A stretch of 64,000 nt of DNA from Mesorhizobium prunaredense (GTDB lineage: Bacteria; Pseudomonadota; Alphaproteobacteria; Rhizobiales; Rhizobiaceae). Below are positions 1-8,556 of the stretch, piece by piece. Where the stretch lies: NCBI RefSeq assembly GCF_900156895.1, contig NZ_FTPD01000045.1:694169-758168 (forward strand), read 5' to 3'. Both the position numbers and the translations under genes were made by a program. Under the pieces are notes generated by a model. That model worked only from the letters and a program-made list of their open reading frames with translations, was not told where the DNA came from and did not search any database. How positions within the stretch are numbered: the first letter of the stretch is position 1; each line of letters begins with the position of its first letter.

Positions 1-1
1 T

Positions 2-1117
2 GTCGGCCGCGAATTTGTTTTTCGCGCGATCGATGACCTGCTCGAAGATCCGAAGTTCGAGTCCGGGTACATCCTGGTCCGCGGCGAGCCCGGGATCGGG
101 AAGACCGCCCTGGTCAGCCAACTGGTGAGGACCCGGGGCTACGTCCACCATTTCAATGTGGGACCGCAGAACATCCGCTCGGCCCGTGCATTCCTAGAGA
201 ACGTCTGCGCCCAATTGATCATTCGCTACCAGCTCGGCCACAACTCCTTGCCCCCCGAGGCCAGCCAGGACAGCGCCTATCTCAGCCAATTGCTTTCGGA
301 GGCGGCGCAAAAGGCCGAAGGAACACCCATCGTGGTGCTGGTCGACGCGCTCGATGAGGCCGAGGATGCCGGATTAACGCCCTCGGCCAACCGCCTCTAT
401 TTACCGCAATCTCTCCCGAGGGGCGTTTTCTTCGTCGTGACGTCGCGCGAGCAGATGGATTACCGACTGGACGTACGGAACCGCGAAGACATCTACTTGC
501 GGGACGACGATCCCAGGAACCTCGCAGACGTCGGCCACTATGTCCGCGATTTTCTGGAATCCCACAGGGCCGAGATGGGTGGCGCGCTCGCTGCATGGAA
601 GGTCTCCGAGACAGAACTCGCCGAACAGCTGACGGAGAAGAGCCAGGGTAATTTCATGTACCTGGTTCACGTGTTGGAGGATATCCGCACTGGACGGATC
701 TCGCCGGAGACCGTCGAGTCTGTTGCCAGTTTGCCACGGGGCCTACGCGAATACTATCAACGCCACTGGCGCGCCATGCGTGACCACGACCAGGCGCGGT
801 TCGAAGCGATCTACGAGCCAGTCCTGCGGTTCCTCGCGACTGTTCGGGAGCCGGTTGCGGTCTCGGCCCTGCAAGAATGGTCGAGAGTGGATCCCCCCAG
901 AATCCGCGACGTCATCCGTGAATGGCGCCAGTTCTTGAACGAGGAAGCCGTGCCGGACCAGGAGCGGCGCTACCGCATCTATCACGCGAGCTTCCAGGAC
1001 TTTCTGGCGGAAGAGGGAATGGGCCTCATTCCGATGCACCGCCGCATCGCTGAAGTGGCGTTGAGCAAGGTTAAAGGTTTCCCCCAGAACACGCTTTCCG
1101 AACCAGGTTCCCGATGA
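2..1117 (+). CDS. STAND/NACHT-type P-loop NTPase, 5' end outside the window
   Basis: The reading frame is open to the window edge, so the true start and any N-terminal effector domain are missing. The visible part starts with a VGRE box, followed by a Walker A loop GEPGIGKTA at about 85-112 nt and a Walker B-like LVDALDEA near 340-362 nt. A sensor-like VVTSRE follows, then a winged-helix-like tail ending in the YHASFQDFL type motif typical of NACHT/STAND proteins. Such NTPases are known signal-transduction switches, often used in phage defence or programmed cell death. The next gene starts 37 nt downstream in another frame and begins with a segment that normally continues this type of protein, so the two may once have been one gene. 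The specific trigger and effector cannot be told from here. Confidence 0.75.
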   Translation, partial: VGREFVFRAIDDLLEDPKFESGYILVRGEPGIGKTALVSQLVRTRGYVHHFNVGPQNIRSARAFLENVCAQLIIRYQLGHNSLPPEASQDSAYLSQLLSEAAQKAEGTPIVVLVDALDEAEDAGLTPSANRLYLPQSLPRGVFFVVTSREQMDYRLDVRNREDIYLRDDDPRNLADVGHYVRDFLESHRAEMGGALAAWKVSETELAEQLTEKSQGNFMYLVHVLEDIRTGRISPETVESVASLPRGLREYYQRHWRAMRDHDQARFEAIYEPVLRFLATVREPVAVSALQEWSRVDPPRIRDVIREWRQFLNEEAVPDQERRYRIYHASFQDFLAEEGMGLIPMHRRIAEVALSKVKGFPQNTLSEPGSR

Positions 1118-1154
1118 CATTGGCCCACGCCAAGCCGGAATTTGCGCCGCTTCC

Positions 1155-3836
1155 ATGTCGACCGAGGTAGCGCCGCAATCCGCGGGATCGTCCGAGGCCG
1201 AACTGCAGTACACGTTCGCACACCTCGCCTATCATCTCGATGCCGCCGGAATGGGTCGGGAACTCGAGCAACTAGTGACGAAGTTCTGGCTCGATCTGCA
1301 GGTTTCCCAGGGTCAGGGAAAGAATGCATTTCTGCGGGACGTCTCGATAGCGACGCGAAGCTCACATGAGCGGGCCCCGGACCGTTCCTACGGTATTCTG
1401 CAGGTCTGGCGCGGTGCTTATGTCTCAGCTTGCCTGCGCAGCACGACCGGACTTTACCCGCCCGGTTTGACGCGGCTCCTCGCACGCGCGGGACGCATCA
1501 AGGAGGCCATGGAGATTGCGTTCCTCATTCCGGATGCCTTCATGCGATCGATCGCCTTCTCCGGACTGGCTGAAGCGGCTAGCAATAGGCATGAAGCGGC
1601 AACCGCAGCAGAGGCATTGCAGCACGCTCTGGAGGCCGCAATGGTCGAGGATTCCGTGGTGTCGCGCGCGGAGGCTCTAGGGGCGGTCGGCGCGCGCGCA
1701 CTGGAAATGGGCGACCATAAATTGCTCGGCTCAGCGCTGGACCTTCTATCGAAAGGGAGCATGGGTCATTGGATGGGCCGAATCCTCGCGGAGCTTGCGG
1801 CAGCGGCCGGCCGCACCGGACAGCGTGAGGTGCTCGAAACACTGCTTGCGATCGCGCGCACCTTCCCTGAGGACGACGCAAACCTCGCCGGTGAAGAAGC
1901 AGAGGCCTTGGCGGCAATAGCCGGCGCGATGGGACGGCTGGGCATGCCCGCTGAAATAGCGGAAATACGGGACTTCGCTCTGTCGAGGCCTTCGGACAGA
2001 AACGGGGAAATTCGACTGCTGACGGGGCTGATCGACGCCTTCGCTGCATCCGGCTGCGTGGCCGGTGTCGAATCGATGATGGAGGCTGTTGATCGCGCAT
2101 CCTCGATCGATACCGCAATCGCGATCCATGCTAGCGTTGCTCACGCCTACGTTCGTCTCGGCGAGCCAGCAAAAGCCGAGTCGGTGCTCAGTGCGGTATG
2201 GGACGGCGGGCGTTTTGAGGACGAGGTTTCCGACTACGGATTGCGCCATATTGCCGAGGCATGGGCGCATCTCCACAGTTTCGAACGAAGCTTCGAGACG
2301 ATTGAATCCATGCGGGAGTGTATACCACGCGCGAAGGGTCTAATATCGCTAGGCAGGATCGCCGTTGGAGCATCCGACTCGCAGCTTGCGCGCGATATCG
2401 CGTCCCGTGCCTTGGCACAGGCGAGACTTATCGACTTCGACGACATTCATAATTCAATGGAAACATTGCTTAGCGCCGGCGAATTTGGCTGGGAGGTCGG
2501 TCTTCATGCCGAGGCCTTGGGCGTCGTACGGGGGGCGCTTGCCGATCCTTGGACGCTGTGCGATCCGCTGTACGGTCCGGCGGCCCTGCAGAGTGCTGTG
2601 CGTATCCTGGTCCCGGCAGGCGATCGTGCCGAGCTGGAGTTAGCGATTGCCGCCGTATCACGTCTCGACGACCGCACTTTCCGCTACCAGGCCCTCGGCA
2701 CCATCGTGGAGGAGCTTGCAAAGGCCGGCGACGTCGCGGGGGCCCTTCTATTGGCTGCGGAGCACGAGTTGAGCGGCCAGGTGCGCATTGCCCAAGCGGC
2801 CTTCGACGGTGGCCACAGCGTACTGGCGCATGATCTTGTCGATAAGGTGCTGGCAGAAGCGGAGAGGCTTTCGTTCCACAATGCCGAAGCCATATCGCTG
2901 AGCCGCATTGCCCATCACCTCGCTCTTCTCGGTGCGGTGCAAGAGGCGGAGACAGTCGCGATCGAGGCTCTGCATGGCACGCGATCGATGGTTGCGGAGA
3001 CACTGAGTGAAGATATCGGGGCAAACGGACAAAAAGCGGTGGCCACCGCGCAGGTTGCCTTGACGCTAGCGCGGATCGGGCGGACCGAGAAAGCGGTTGA
3101 GGTTGCCCTTGCCGCATGGATGGAGGCCAATCCAAGGGGGCCGCGCGTCCGCAGTTCTCTCTCGGTGGAATCATGGAGTATCCTCGTGAAGCTCTATGGG
3201 CGGCACGGGGAGGTGATGAACCTCGTTGCGCGGGTGCTCACGCGGTCGCAAATGCCGGCACGCGCCATGCAACTCGCACAGGAGGTGGACGATGAAAGGG
3301 TGTTTCACATTGCTTGCCAGGCTATCGCCGGAGAATTGAGTCTCTACTCCAACATGTCGGAAGATCAGACTGTCGAATTGCTAGAGTCCTGTGCCGAAAC
3401 CCTGGGCGAATCTGCGAAAACTAGTCTGGCGGCATTGGCGAGCCAAGGCCCTGTTGTGCTCAATGATTATGAGGAAATTCTGCGCGGCGTCGATGTCATG
3501 GAGGAGGATCCAGGTTTCCGGGAGCGCGCAATGCAAGCGCTGACTACTGCTCGGGCGCTTGCTGAGTTCAAGGACGAGTTGCGTGCCACGACATTCGGCG
3601 GGGAGTTGGTCAAGCGTCTCGGCGACCTCGCGTTGATACTGCAAGAGAGCGGTCGTTTGTCAGACAGTCTCGATGCCTGGAAAGACGCCTGCCTCGCGGC
3701 GAATCGCGAGGACCGGGCAACGGTCCTTAACCTGCTACAGCGGATGACGCCGGGCGTAGCGGAGCTCGATAAAGGCAAGACCCTCTTCCAATTGTTCCGC
3801 ACGGCACATGATGTCGCCGGCTGGTGGCGGCACTAA
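1155..3836 (+). CDS. Large alpha-helical (TPR-like) repeat protein, likely sensor partner of the upstream NTPase
   Basis: This 893-residue protein is almost entirely made of repeated helix pairs rich in Ala, Leu and Glu, for example ALGTIVEELAKAGDVAGA and SLSRIAHHLALLGAVQEAE. That pattern is typical of TPR/SEL1-like superhelices used for ligand or protein recognition. Residues about 20-50 (YTFAHLAYHLDAAG) match the linker that usually follows the NACHT module in single-chain STAND proteins, so this looks like the C-terminal sensor half of the gene just upstream. The frame is open back to a stop at 1062-1064, upstream of the chosen ATG. A start or a frame change anywhere in 1065-1155 is therefore possible. 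No enzyme motif is visible. Function is inferred from architecture only. Confidence 0.7.
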   Translation: MSTEVAPQSAGSSEAELQYTFAHLAYHLDAAGMGRELEQLVTKFWLDLQVSQGQGKNAFLRDVSIATRSSHERAPDRSYGILQVWRGAYVSACLRSTTGLYPPGLTRLLARAGRIKEAMEIAFLIPDAFMRSIAFSGLAEAASNRHEAATAAEALQHALEAAMVEDSVVSRAEALGAVGARALEMGDHKLLGSALDLLSKGSMGHWMGRILAELAAAAGRTGQREVLETLLAIARTFPEDDANLAGEEAEALAAIAGAMGRLGMPAEIAEIRDFALSRPSDRNGEIRLLTGLIDAFAASGCVAGVESMMEAVDRASSIDTAIAIHASVAHAYVRLGEPAKAESVLSAVWDGGRFEDEVSDYGLRHIAEAWAHLHSFERSFETIESMRECIPRAKGLISLGRIAVGASDSQLARDIASRALAQARLIDFDDIHNSMETLLSAGEFGWEVGLHAEALGVVRGALADPWTLCDPLYGPAALQSAVRILVPAGDRAELELAIAAVSRLDDRTFRYQALGTIVEELAKAGDVAGALLLAAEHELSGQVRIAQAAFDGGHSVLAHDLVDKVLAEAERLSFHNAEAISLSRIAHHLALLGAVQEAETVAIEALHGTRSMVAETLSEDIGANGQKAVATAQVALTLARIGRTEKAVEVALAAWMEANPRGPRVRSSLSVESWSILVKLYGRHGEVMNLVARVLTRSQMPARAMQLAQEVDDERVFHIACQAIAGELSLYSNMSEDQTVELLESCAETLGESAKTSLAALASQGPVVLNDYEEILRGVDVMEEDPGFRERAMQALTTARALAEFKDELRATTFGGELVKRLGDLALILQESGRLSDSLDAWKDACLAANREDRATVLNLLQRMTPGVAELDKGKTLFQLFRTAHDVAGWWRH

Positions 3837-4090
3837 ACCAACGAATCACGAACGTCGAAAACGACTGAGTTACCTGGTTAGTGTCCCTTTAGCGGGGTGG
3901 CCGGGTGGCGATCACAGCACTTGCGAAGAGACGGATGACTTAAGTCGGGTCTTTCTCAATGCGCCATGTTGTTCGAGGGCGCTCGCCGTCGCGGTCGGAG
4001 GCCGCGCTGTCGCGGCACGCCCGTCGCTGCCTGGCGTGTCATAACACGAGACAGGGCGCTTTTGGGGCCGATGCTTGTCCAAACAGGGGG
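3837..4090. other. Non-coding spacer after the STAND pair
   Basis: No open frame here has a recognisable motif, ribosome-binding site or family match. The stretch lies between the end of the helical-repeat gene and a degraded radC fragment and is probably decayed DNA. Confidence 0.4.
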
Positions 4091-4260
4091 TCAGATCAGC
4101 AGCCGGCCCTTCATGCTGGCATGACCCTTTTTGCCGATGATGATGTGATCGTGCACGGCGATGCCGAGCGGTTTGGCCGTCTCGATGACCAGCTTGGTCA
4201 TCTCGATGTCGGCGCGCGACGGCGTCGGGTCGCCTGACGGATGGGATTGTGCGCCATCCG
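4091..4260 (-). pseudogene. radC: 3' fragment of radC (JAB/MPN-domain protein)
   Basis: Read on the minus strand, this stretch gives the conserved RadC C-terminus: SHPSGDPTPSRADIEMTK, then VHDHIIIGKKGHASMKGRLL and a TGA stop at 4091-4093. HPSGDPTPS is the metal-binding JAMM-type signature (H-x-H-P-S-G-[DN] in intact proteins). Here the first His is replaced, the text reading AQSHPSGD. Nothing upstream (above about 4260) continues the roughly 220-residue protein, so only the last quarter remains. RadC-family genes are frequent cargo of integrative elements and plasmids, in line with the other debris around it. Confidence 0.8.
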
Positions 4261-4361
4261 TTGCAACTCTGTATCTAATTGATATTGTAACATAAAAGTC
4301 CTATTTCGACGTTAGTGAGGGCGGTTTCTGGGGTGCGTTTGCGACCTCCATTCGAGCAAGT

Positions 4362-4605
4362 TCACGGTTGCTCACGTTCCTTCCCGTTGAGTCGATTTGT
4401 CGCATGGCACCTAACGGTTTGCTGACTTGCCCATTCGTTGAGGTCGGCCACGGGATAGACGATGGACTTTCCGATCTTCACGAAAGCTGGCCCGACGCGC
4501 ATTGCTCGCCAGTTGGCCAATGTCCCGGCTGGGATTGCGCCACGAAATCGTTCGGTGCACTTCCTCCGGCGTCAGATACAGTGGTTCCGTCATCTTGCAC
4601 CTCAA
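4362..4605 (-). pseudogene. Frameshifted excisionase-like helix-turn-helix gene
   Basis: The minus strand starts with MTEPLYLTPEEV (ATG ending at 4593, or an upstream ATG at 4605) and then loses frame. One base further on, the sequence continues as RFRGAIPAGTLANWRAMRVG, then PAFVKIGKSIVYPVADLNEW, to a stop at 4362. This is the MerR/excisionase-type HTH common on rhizobial integrative elements. Removing a single C after the EEV codons restores one continuous reading frame of roughly 75-80 residues. It is therefore either a one-base insertion pseudogene or a sequencing error. In intact elements such proteins control excision or transfer. Confidence 0.7.
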
Positions 4606-5207
4606 ATCAAGTCTCCGTCGGGATGATCGGGTCCGCGAATCGTGAAGACGGAGACGACCTCCTGGGCTTGGGGATCGACAAGTCGAGTTTCACTGAGAGC
4701 GTCTGTCGATGCCGGCGCGTCACGCACCTCTACGGCGACTTCGCCTCAAGACTGAAGCGGGTTCTGACCGCGGTAGGACCGTCTCGGGCTGCCGGCTAGA
4801 AAAAGGCCGGAGGGAAGGCGCGACCATGAGTCTGACGGCCCGCGGAAGGGGATGCAACCAGCGGCTCTCCGAACGCGAAGGCTGTGTCATCGACGGCGCT
4901 TGCGGGAGGCGTCGCATTCCCATGCGTTCCCATTGCCGACGTAGCCCGGGCCAAGCGGCCTAGGTGACTATTCGGAGAGACCGCGGGAGACGGCGGGGTG
5001 TCTCCCAAAGTATGTCAGCGGCATCCACCTAGCGCCTAAAACGCGTCCCGAAGGATCACGGTTTCGAGCGCGCCAGTTGGTTGCCATATGCCCTTACGCG
5101 CATAGTTCTGGACGCCATCGAGCATCGAGAGATTTCACTCTCCCTCGGCACACCCATCGCGTCAGCGTTTGCCGCCCAGACATACGAACGGGACCGCAGG
5201 GTGACCC
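4606..5207. other. Decayed DNA without a supportable gene
   Basis: Several short frames exist on both strands, but none has family-like motifs or a plausible start. The minus-strand sequence just upstream of the HTH gene could be the end of another element gene, but too little remains to name it. Confidence 0.35.
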
Positions 5208-5570
5208 GCATGCTGGTGCCCTTGGTGCGGATGGACGAGACCGCCGCGATCGCCGCGAAAGTCGCCGATGGCTTCTAGGTCGGCAATCCCGAGGCTGGCG
5301 ACGCTTGGACCGGTGGTGAACAAGAGCCAGTAGGCGCGCATCCGGGCCCTGATCGAGGCGGCGATCGCCGAAGGAGCCACGCTTGCTGCCGGCGGTCGGG
5401 ACCGCCCTGACGGGCTCGACAGTGGCTATCTCGTGCGGCCGACGGTGTTTTCCCATGTCACGCCCGACATGGCGATCGCGCGCGAGGAGGTGTTCGGGCC
5501 GGTGCTGTCGATCATCGGCTATCGCGACGAGGACGAGGCGATCCGCATCGCCAAGGAGGGTGAAATTTGA
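5208..5570 (+). pseudogene. Aldehyde dehydrogenase C-terminal remnant
   Basis: The translation shows typical ALDH C-terminal text. It reads MLVPLVRMDE and AAIAAKVADGF, then a TAG, then VGNPEAGDAWTG, then a frameshift, then VVNKSQ, a second TAG, ARIRALIEAAIAEGATLAAGG and finally AREEVFGPVLSIIGYRDEDE. The EEVFGPV motif, which holds part of the NAD/catalytic region, is diagnostic. Two in-frame stops and one frameshift, together with absent N-terminal and extreme C-terminal parts, make this non-functional. The reading breaks off at about 5560, where it abuts the diverged repeat copy described separately. Confidence 0.8.
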
Positions 5571-5679
5571 CCTTTTGCAGACTCTTTGTAGCCAAGCAAC
5601 AGCGGCGAGAAGAAGATGAAGCGGCCGACCTGATGTCGAGGCGATGGCGTGATGGAACTGGCCAAAGGCATTCGATTTT

Positions 5680-5831
5680 GGCGGCATAATCGTAGATTGG
5701 GTTACATTTGGGCGCACGCTTCTTGCCAAATTGCTCTGTCATCCCAACGAGGTGTTGGACGGGCTACGACACAAAAATATAGCTAAATCAATATGTTACG
5801 CTACGAACTTACCGTGTCACGCATGATCGGC
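5680..5831. repeat. Diverged 150-bp repeat, copy 1 (5' part of a lost minus-strand gene plus its upstream region)
   Basis: This stretch aligns over its length with 55205-55356. It opens with a 27-bp block differing at two positions and later shares ggacgggct and an AT-rich tail. On the minus strand the first half encodes MTEQFGKKRAPK followed by NPIYDYAAK (start at 5742). Copy 2 reads TTEQF, then NPIYDYSA, in the same frame, so the repeat carries a gene start and its upstream DNA. The protein continues only to about 5570 before meeting the ALDH remnant. The family is not recognised. Confidence 0.65.
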
Positions 5832-6039
5832 TAGCCAGACCTATTGCGGAGAAAGTCTCCTCAGGAAGAATACCGATTTTCCAGCAGGCTTGTTCCAGGC
5901 GCTCAATCAAGCGTAGCATTGACGCTGCTGGTGAAACGCAACGCGTCTCCGCACGAGAAGGAAGTCCGGCTATCGAAAACTGTTCGACGAACCGTCACCT
6001 GAGGGAACGTTCCGCTACCGGTCGGCCCCTTGTTACTTC

Positions 6040-6062
6040 CGAATCTGGGGATCAGGAATTCG
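6040..6062 (+). other. tRNA-Arg 3'-like scrap (possible degenerate attachment site)
   Basis: The 23 bases starting cgaatctgggg match the anticodon-loop to T-loop part of the tRNA-Arg(ACG) fragment at 55690-55712, with two differences. The T-stem and acceptor stem no longer pair, so it is not a functional tRNA. It lies about 300 bp from the repeat copy 1 gene start, similar to the arrangement at 55.2-55.7 kb. Confidence 0.4.
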
Positions 6063-6453
6063 GGCCTCCGTCGGCTGCCGGTTGAACCATTCACTCACGC
6101 GGCATGAGCATATCGGGAGATGGGTGAGCGACGGTCCGACTAACACCCGGAAATCTCGCCCTCGTAAGTAATCTTGGCCTGATCTGGCCGGCCCGGCCGG
6201 TCTTCAACGCATCACCGACAGTTCCGGCGTGGCGACGAGCCCGACGGTCTTAATGGCCTGGACCGTTTGGTTGATGTGTCCGCAAGTGGCCGGCCCGTTC
6301 GGTATAGGAGGAACGGTCCAGATCCACGGACCGGCCGGCCTGGATCGAAATCGGAGCCGCTCGGTCCATTCACAGCCGCGCATTGCCAAGCCTAGCGTTG
6401 CCCACCGTATCGGAAAGGCCGCATGCGGCGCTCTTGGAAAGGCTGCACCGCCC
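6063..6453. promoter_or_regulatory. Upstream region of the eCIS cluster
   Basis: No gene is supportable here, and this must hold the promoter of the long eCIS transcript. It contains imperfect inverted GC-rich blocks built on ggccggcc and ggaccgg (about 6188-6203 and 6330-6345) and a short ggtcc/ggacc inverted repeat near 6317-6334. No convincing -35/-10 pair can be fixed by eye. Confidence 0.35.
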
Positions 6454-6831
6454 GTGGAACGCGTTCGCATCCTGTTTGACAAGGAAATGCCATCGATGCT
6501 CCGCACCACTGTCGAAGGTGTCCTCGCCTCCCACCCGGCCTGTCATGTCGTCGAGCCCGCCGACAAACAGGCGCCGCTCGAGGGACAGGTCGCGGAAATC
6601 GCTCCCGACATGCTGATCGTCATGCATCCGGCACAGGATAACGGACCGGGTCGCTTCGTCCGTCTTCTGCTGTCGCGGCCGGCGCTGCGGGTTCTCGCGG
6701 TGACGTCGAACGACGGCAAAGCCTTCATCCATTGGCTGAAGCCGCATGTGATCGAGATCGGCGAACTGTCGTCGGAGAGCCTGCGTGCCGCGCTTGCGCA
6801 GACCTGCACACCTCGGCAGATGGAGGCCTGA
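6454..6831 (+). CDS. Receiver-like stub protein heading the eCIS cluster
   Basis: The GTG at 6454 was chosen because a ggaaagg ribosome-binding site lies about 12 nt upstream and the response-regulator-like fold begins right after it (VRILFDKEMPSMLRTTVEGV). The remaining ~125 residues follow the alternating beta/alpha pattern of a CheY-type receiver, with a late VLAVTSNDGKAF strand. The usual phospho-acceptor Asp strand (VVVMDLSMP in the LuxR protein at the other end of the cluster) reads MLIVMHPAQ here, and the conserved Lys is not obvious. There is no DNA-binding domain. It is probably a phosphorylation-independent pseudo-receiver that partners another regulator. That role is inferred. Confidence 0.6.
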   Translation: MERVRILFDKEMPSMLRTTVEGVLASHPACHVVEPADKQAPLEGQVAEIAPDMLIVMHPAQDNGPGRFVRLLLSRPALRVLAVTSNDGKAFIHWLKPHVIEIGELSSESLRAALAQTCTPRQMEA

Positions 6832-6835
6832 TGCG

Positions 6836-7426
6836 ATGGCGGACGCGTCTGGAATCGGTTTCGTCAGCCAGAGCCTGCAGAACCTTCTGCGCTCGGTGAT
6901 CACCGATGCCGGGCCATTCGTCGGCACGCAGATCGACCTGCGCTCGCCGAAGGAATTGCGCCTGGCCGGCGTGCAGCAGGCCGTCGTTTCGCTTTGGCTC
7001 TACCGGGCCAGCCGGGTCGAGGATCTCGTCAATGCGCCGCCGGTGCGCATTCCGCCCAACCGGCTCGTGCAGCGGCCGCTGCCGCTCAACCTCACCTATC
7101 TGGTCACACCGCTCGCCAAGGATACGCTGACCGAGCAGCGGCTGCTCGGCCTGGCCATGCAGGCCATGCACGACAACGCGCTGCTCGGTGCCGATTTCCT
7201 TGTCCCGCAACTGGTCGACAGCGGCACGCGCACGCTGTCGGTGCATCTGGAGCCGCATTCTCTGGAAGAGCTGACGCGCATCTGGCATGCGCTGCAGGAG
7301 CCTTACGAGCTGTCGGCCGCCTATGTCGTGCAATACGTGCCGATCGTCTCGCATCGCGATGTGATCGACGGCGCGCCCGTGCTGGTCAAGACCGATCGCT
7401 ACGCCGCGATCGGCGCCGTGAGTTGA
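6836..7426 (+). CDS. eCIS tail-terminator-like protein (DUF4255, Afp16/Pvc16 type)
   Basis: About 196 residues from the ATG at 6836, 4 nt after the preceding stop. The text SVITDAGPFVGTQIDLRSP, then LAGVQQAVVSLWLYRASRVE, PLPLNLTYLVTPLA and ERLLGLAMQAMHD-type wording (here QRLLGLAMQAMHDN) are hallmarks of DUF4255/Pvc16_N. This family forms the terminator that caps sheath and tube polymerisation at the end distal from the baseplate. In Afp and PVC loci the gene is near the 3' end; here it comes first. The longer frame starting at 6785 overlaps the previous gene and was not used. Confidence 0.85.
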   Translation: MADASGIGFVSQSLQNLLRSVITDAGPFVGTQIDLRSPKELRLAGVQQAVVSLWLYRASRVEDLVNAPPVRIPPNRLVQRPLPLNLTYLVTPLAKDTLTEQRLLGLAMQAMHDNALLGADFLVPQLVDSGTRTLSVHLEPHSLEELTRIWHALQEPYELSAAYVVQYVPIVSHRDVIDGAPVLVKTDRYAAIGAVS

Positions 7427-7434
7427 GGCTGGCC

Positions 7435-8523
7435 ATGGACGCGCGCGTCGTCACCAACGGCCATGTCTACGACGTCACCTACGACCGCGTGATGCTCTGG
7501 CAGGTACTGGTGCACGGCGCCGTCATCGACGACTGCGAGGATCAGCCGGCGCCGGTGGCGGCGCCGTTCGACGTGTCGGTCGACGACGCGTTGCTACGCG
7601 CCTCCGGCCATGACGCGGGTTACGCCCTTGCCGGCGATCCCGACGTCGCGCTCCATGACCATACGGTCGCGCACACCCTGGAAGTCGATCTGTCCGCCGT
7701 CGGCTTCCGCGACCGGCATGTTTCGGTGACGGTCCCGGCGGCGCCGGTGTTTCCGGTCGTCGCCGCCGATGTCGCGATGCGCCGCGTGCCGGTATCCCTG
7801 CAGGGCCGAATAATGACACTGGCGACCGGCGACCCGGTTCCCGGCGCGCGCATCGACCTTTTAGGTCCGGCACTGCCAGCGCCGCGCCGCGCCGTTCTCC
7901 TGTCCTCGCCGCTCGCGCGGGCGCTCACTGCCGCGGCGACGGTGCGGGGCAAGGCTCTTGCGGCCGTCGCTTCCGCCGTGCCGGTCAAGACCGCGCGCGA
8001 CGAAGCGCCGGCCGGCGCGGTCCGCCTGCTGCTCGACGATCGGCAGGGTCTGGCGCCGGGCCAATTGCTGCGTTTCGGCCCGGCGCACCGAGCGCATTTC
8101 GCCCAGATCCAGTCGGTCTCGAACGATCCCGCCAACCTGGCGCTCTCCGGAACGATGACGCTGACGGCGCCGCTGGCGCGCGGGGTGCGCCGCGGCGACG
8201 CGGCGGCACCGTTCACGCTAGGCGCCAATGCCGGGCCATCCGCCGCTCCGGTGGGCGACGCCTTTGCCGGCGAAGCGGTGCTGATCCTTGACGATCTCGT
8301 GGCCGGCGATGTCCTCGTCGTCACCGATGCGCCGAACCCTCTGGCCTTCCACGCCCGTGGCATCGTCGCCGATGCCTCCGGCCGCTACCTGATCCAGGGC
8401 CTCAGCCGGCTGCAGCGCCCATTGCTGCGCATCACCGCCGCCGGCTTCGCCGCCCTGTCTCGCGCCGTGCCGATGCGGTGGGCGCAGCCCGTTTCGCCAC
8501 TTGATTGGAGGATGACGCCATGA
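7435..8523 (+). CDS. eCIS-associated protein with carboxypeptidase-regulatory-like beta domains
   Basis: The start was set at the ATG at 7435 because everything upstream in the frame overlaps the DUF4255 gene and is low-complexity. The ~362-residue product is unrecognised as a whole. It contains two stretches resembling carboxypeptidase regulatory-like or Ig-like beta sandwiches: VSLQGRIMTLATGDPVPGAR near residues 120-140 and a C-terminal DASGRYLIQGLSRLQ, then LLRITAAGF. The middle has an Ala/Val-rich variable part. Its place between the terminator and the sheath suggests a structural or surface accessory of the particle. The spacing of 33 nt to the sheath gene indicates the same transcript. 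Confidence 0.6.
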   Translation: MDARVVTNGHVYDVTYDRVMLWQVLVHGAVIDDCEDQPAPVAAPFDVSVDDALLRASGHDAGYALAGDPDVALHDHTVAHTLEVDLSAVGFRDRHVSVTVPAAPVFPVVAADVAMRRVPVSLQGRIMTLATGDPVPGARIDLLGPALPAPRRAVLLSSPLARALTAAATVRGKALAAVASAVPVKTARDEAPAGAVRLLLDDRQGLAPGQLLRFGPAHRAHFAQIQSVSNDPANLALSGTMTLTAPLARGVRRGDAAAPFTLGANAGPSAAPVGDAFAGEAVLILDDLVAGDVLVVTDAPNPLAFHARGIVADASGRYLIQGLSRLQRPLLRITAAGFAALSRAVPMRWAQPVSPLDWRMTP

Positions 8524-8556
8524 CGCGCCGAGCCTCGACTGAAGGAGAGCCAGCCC

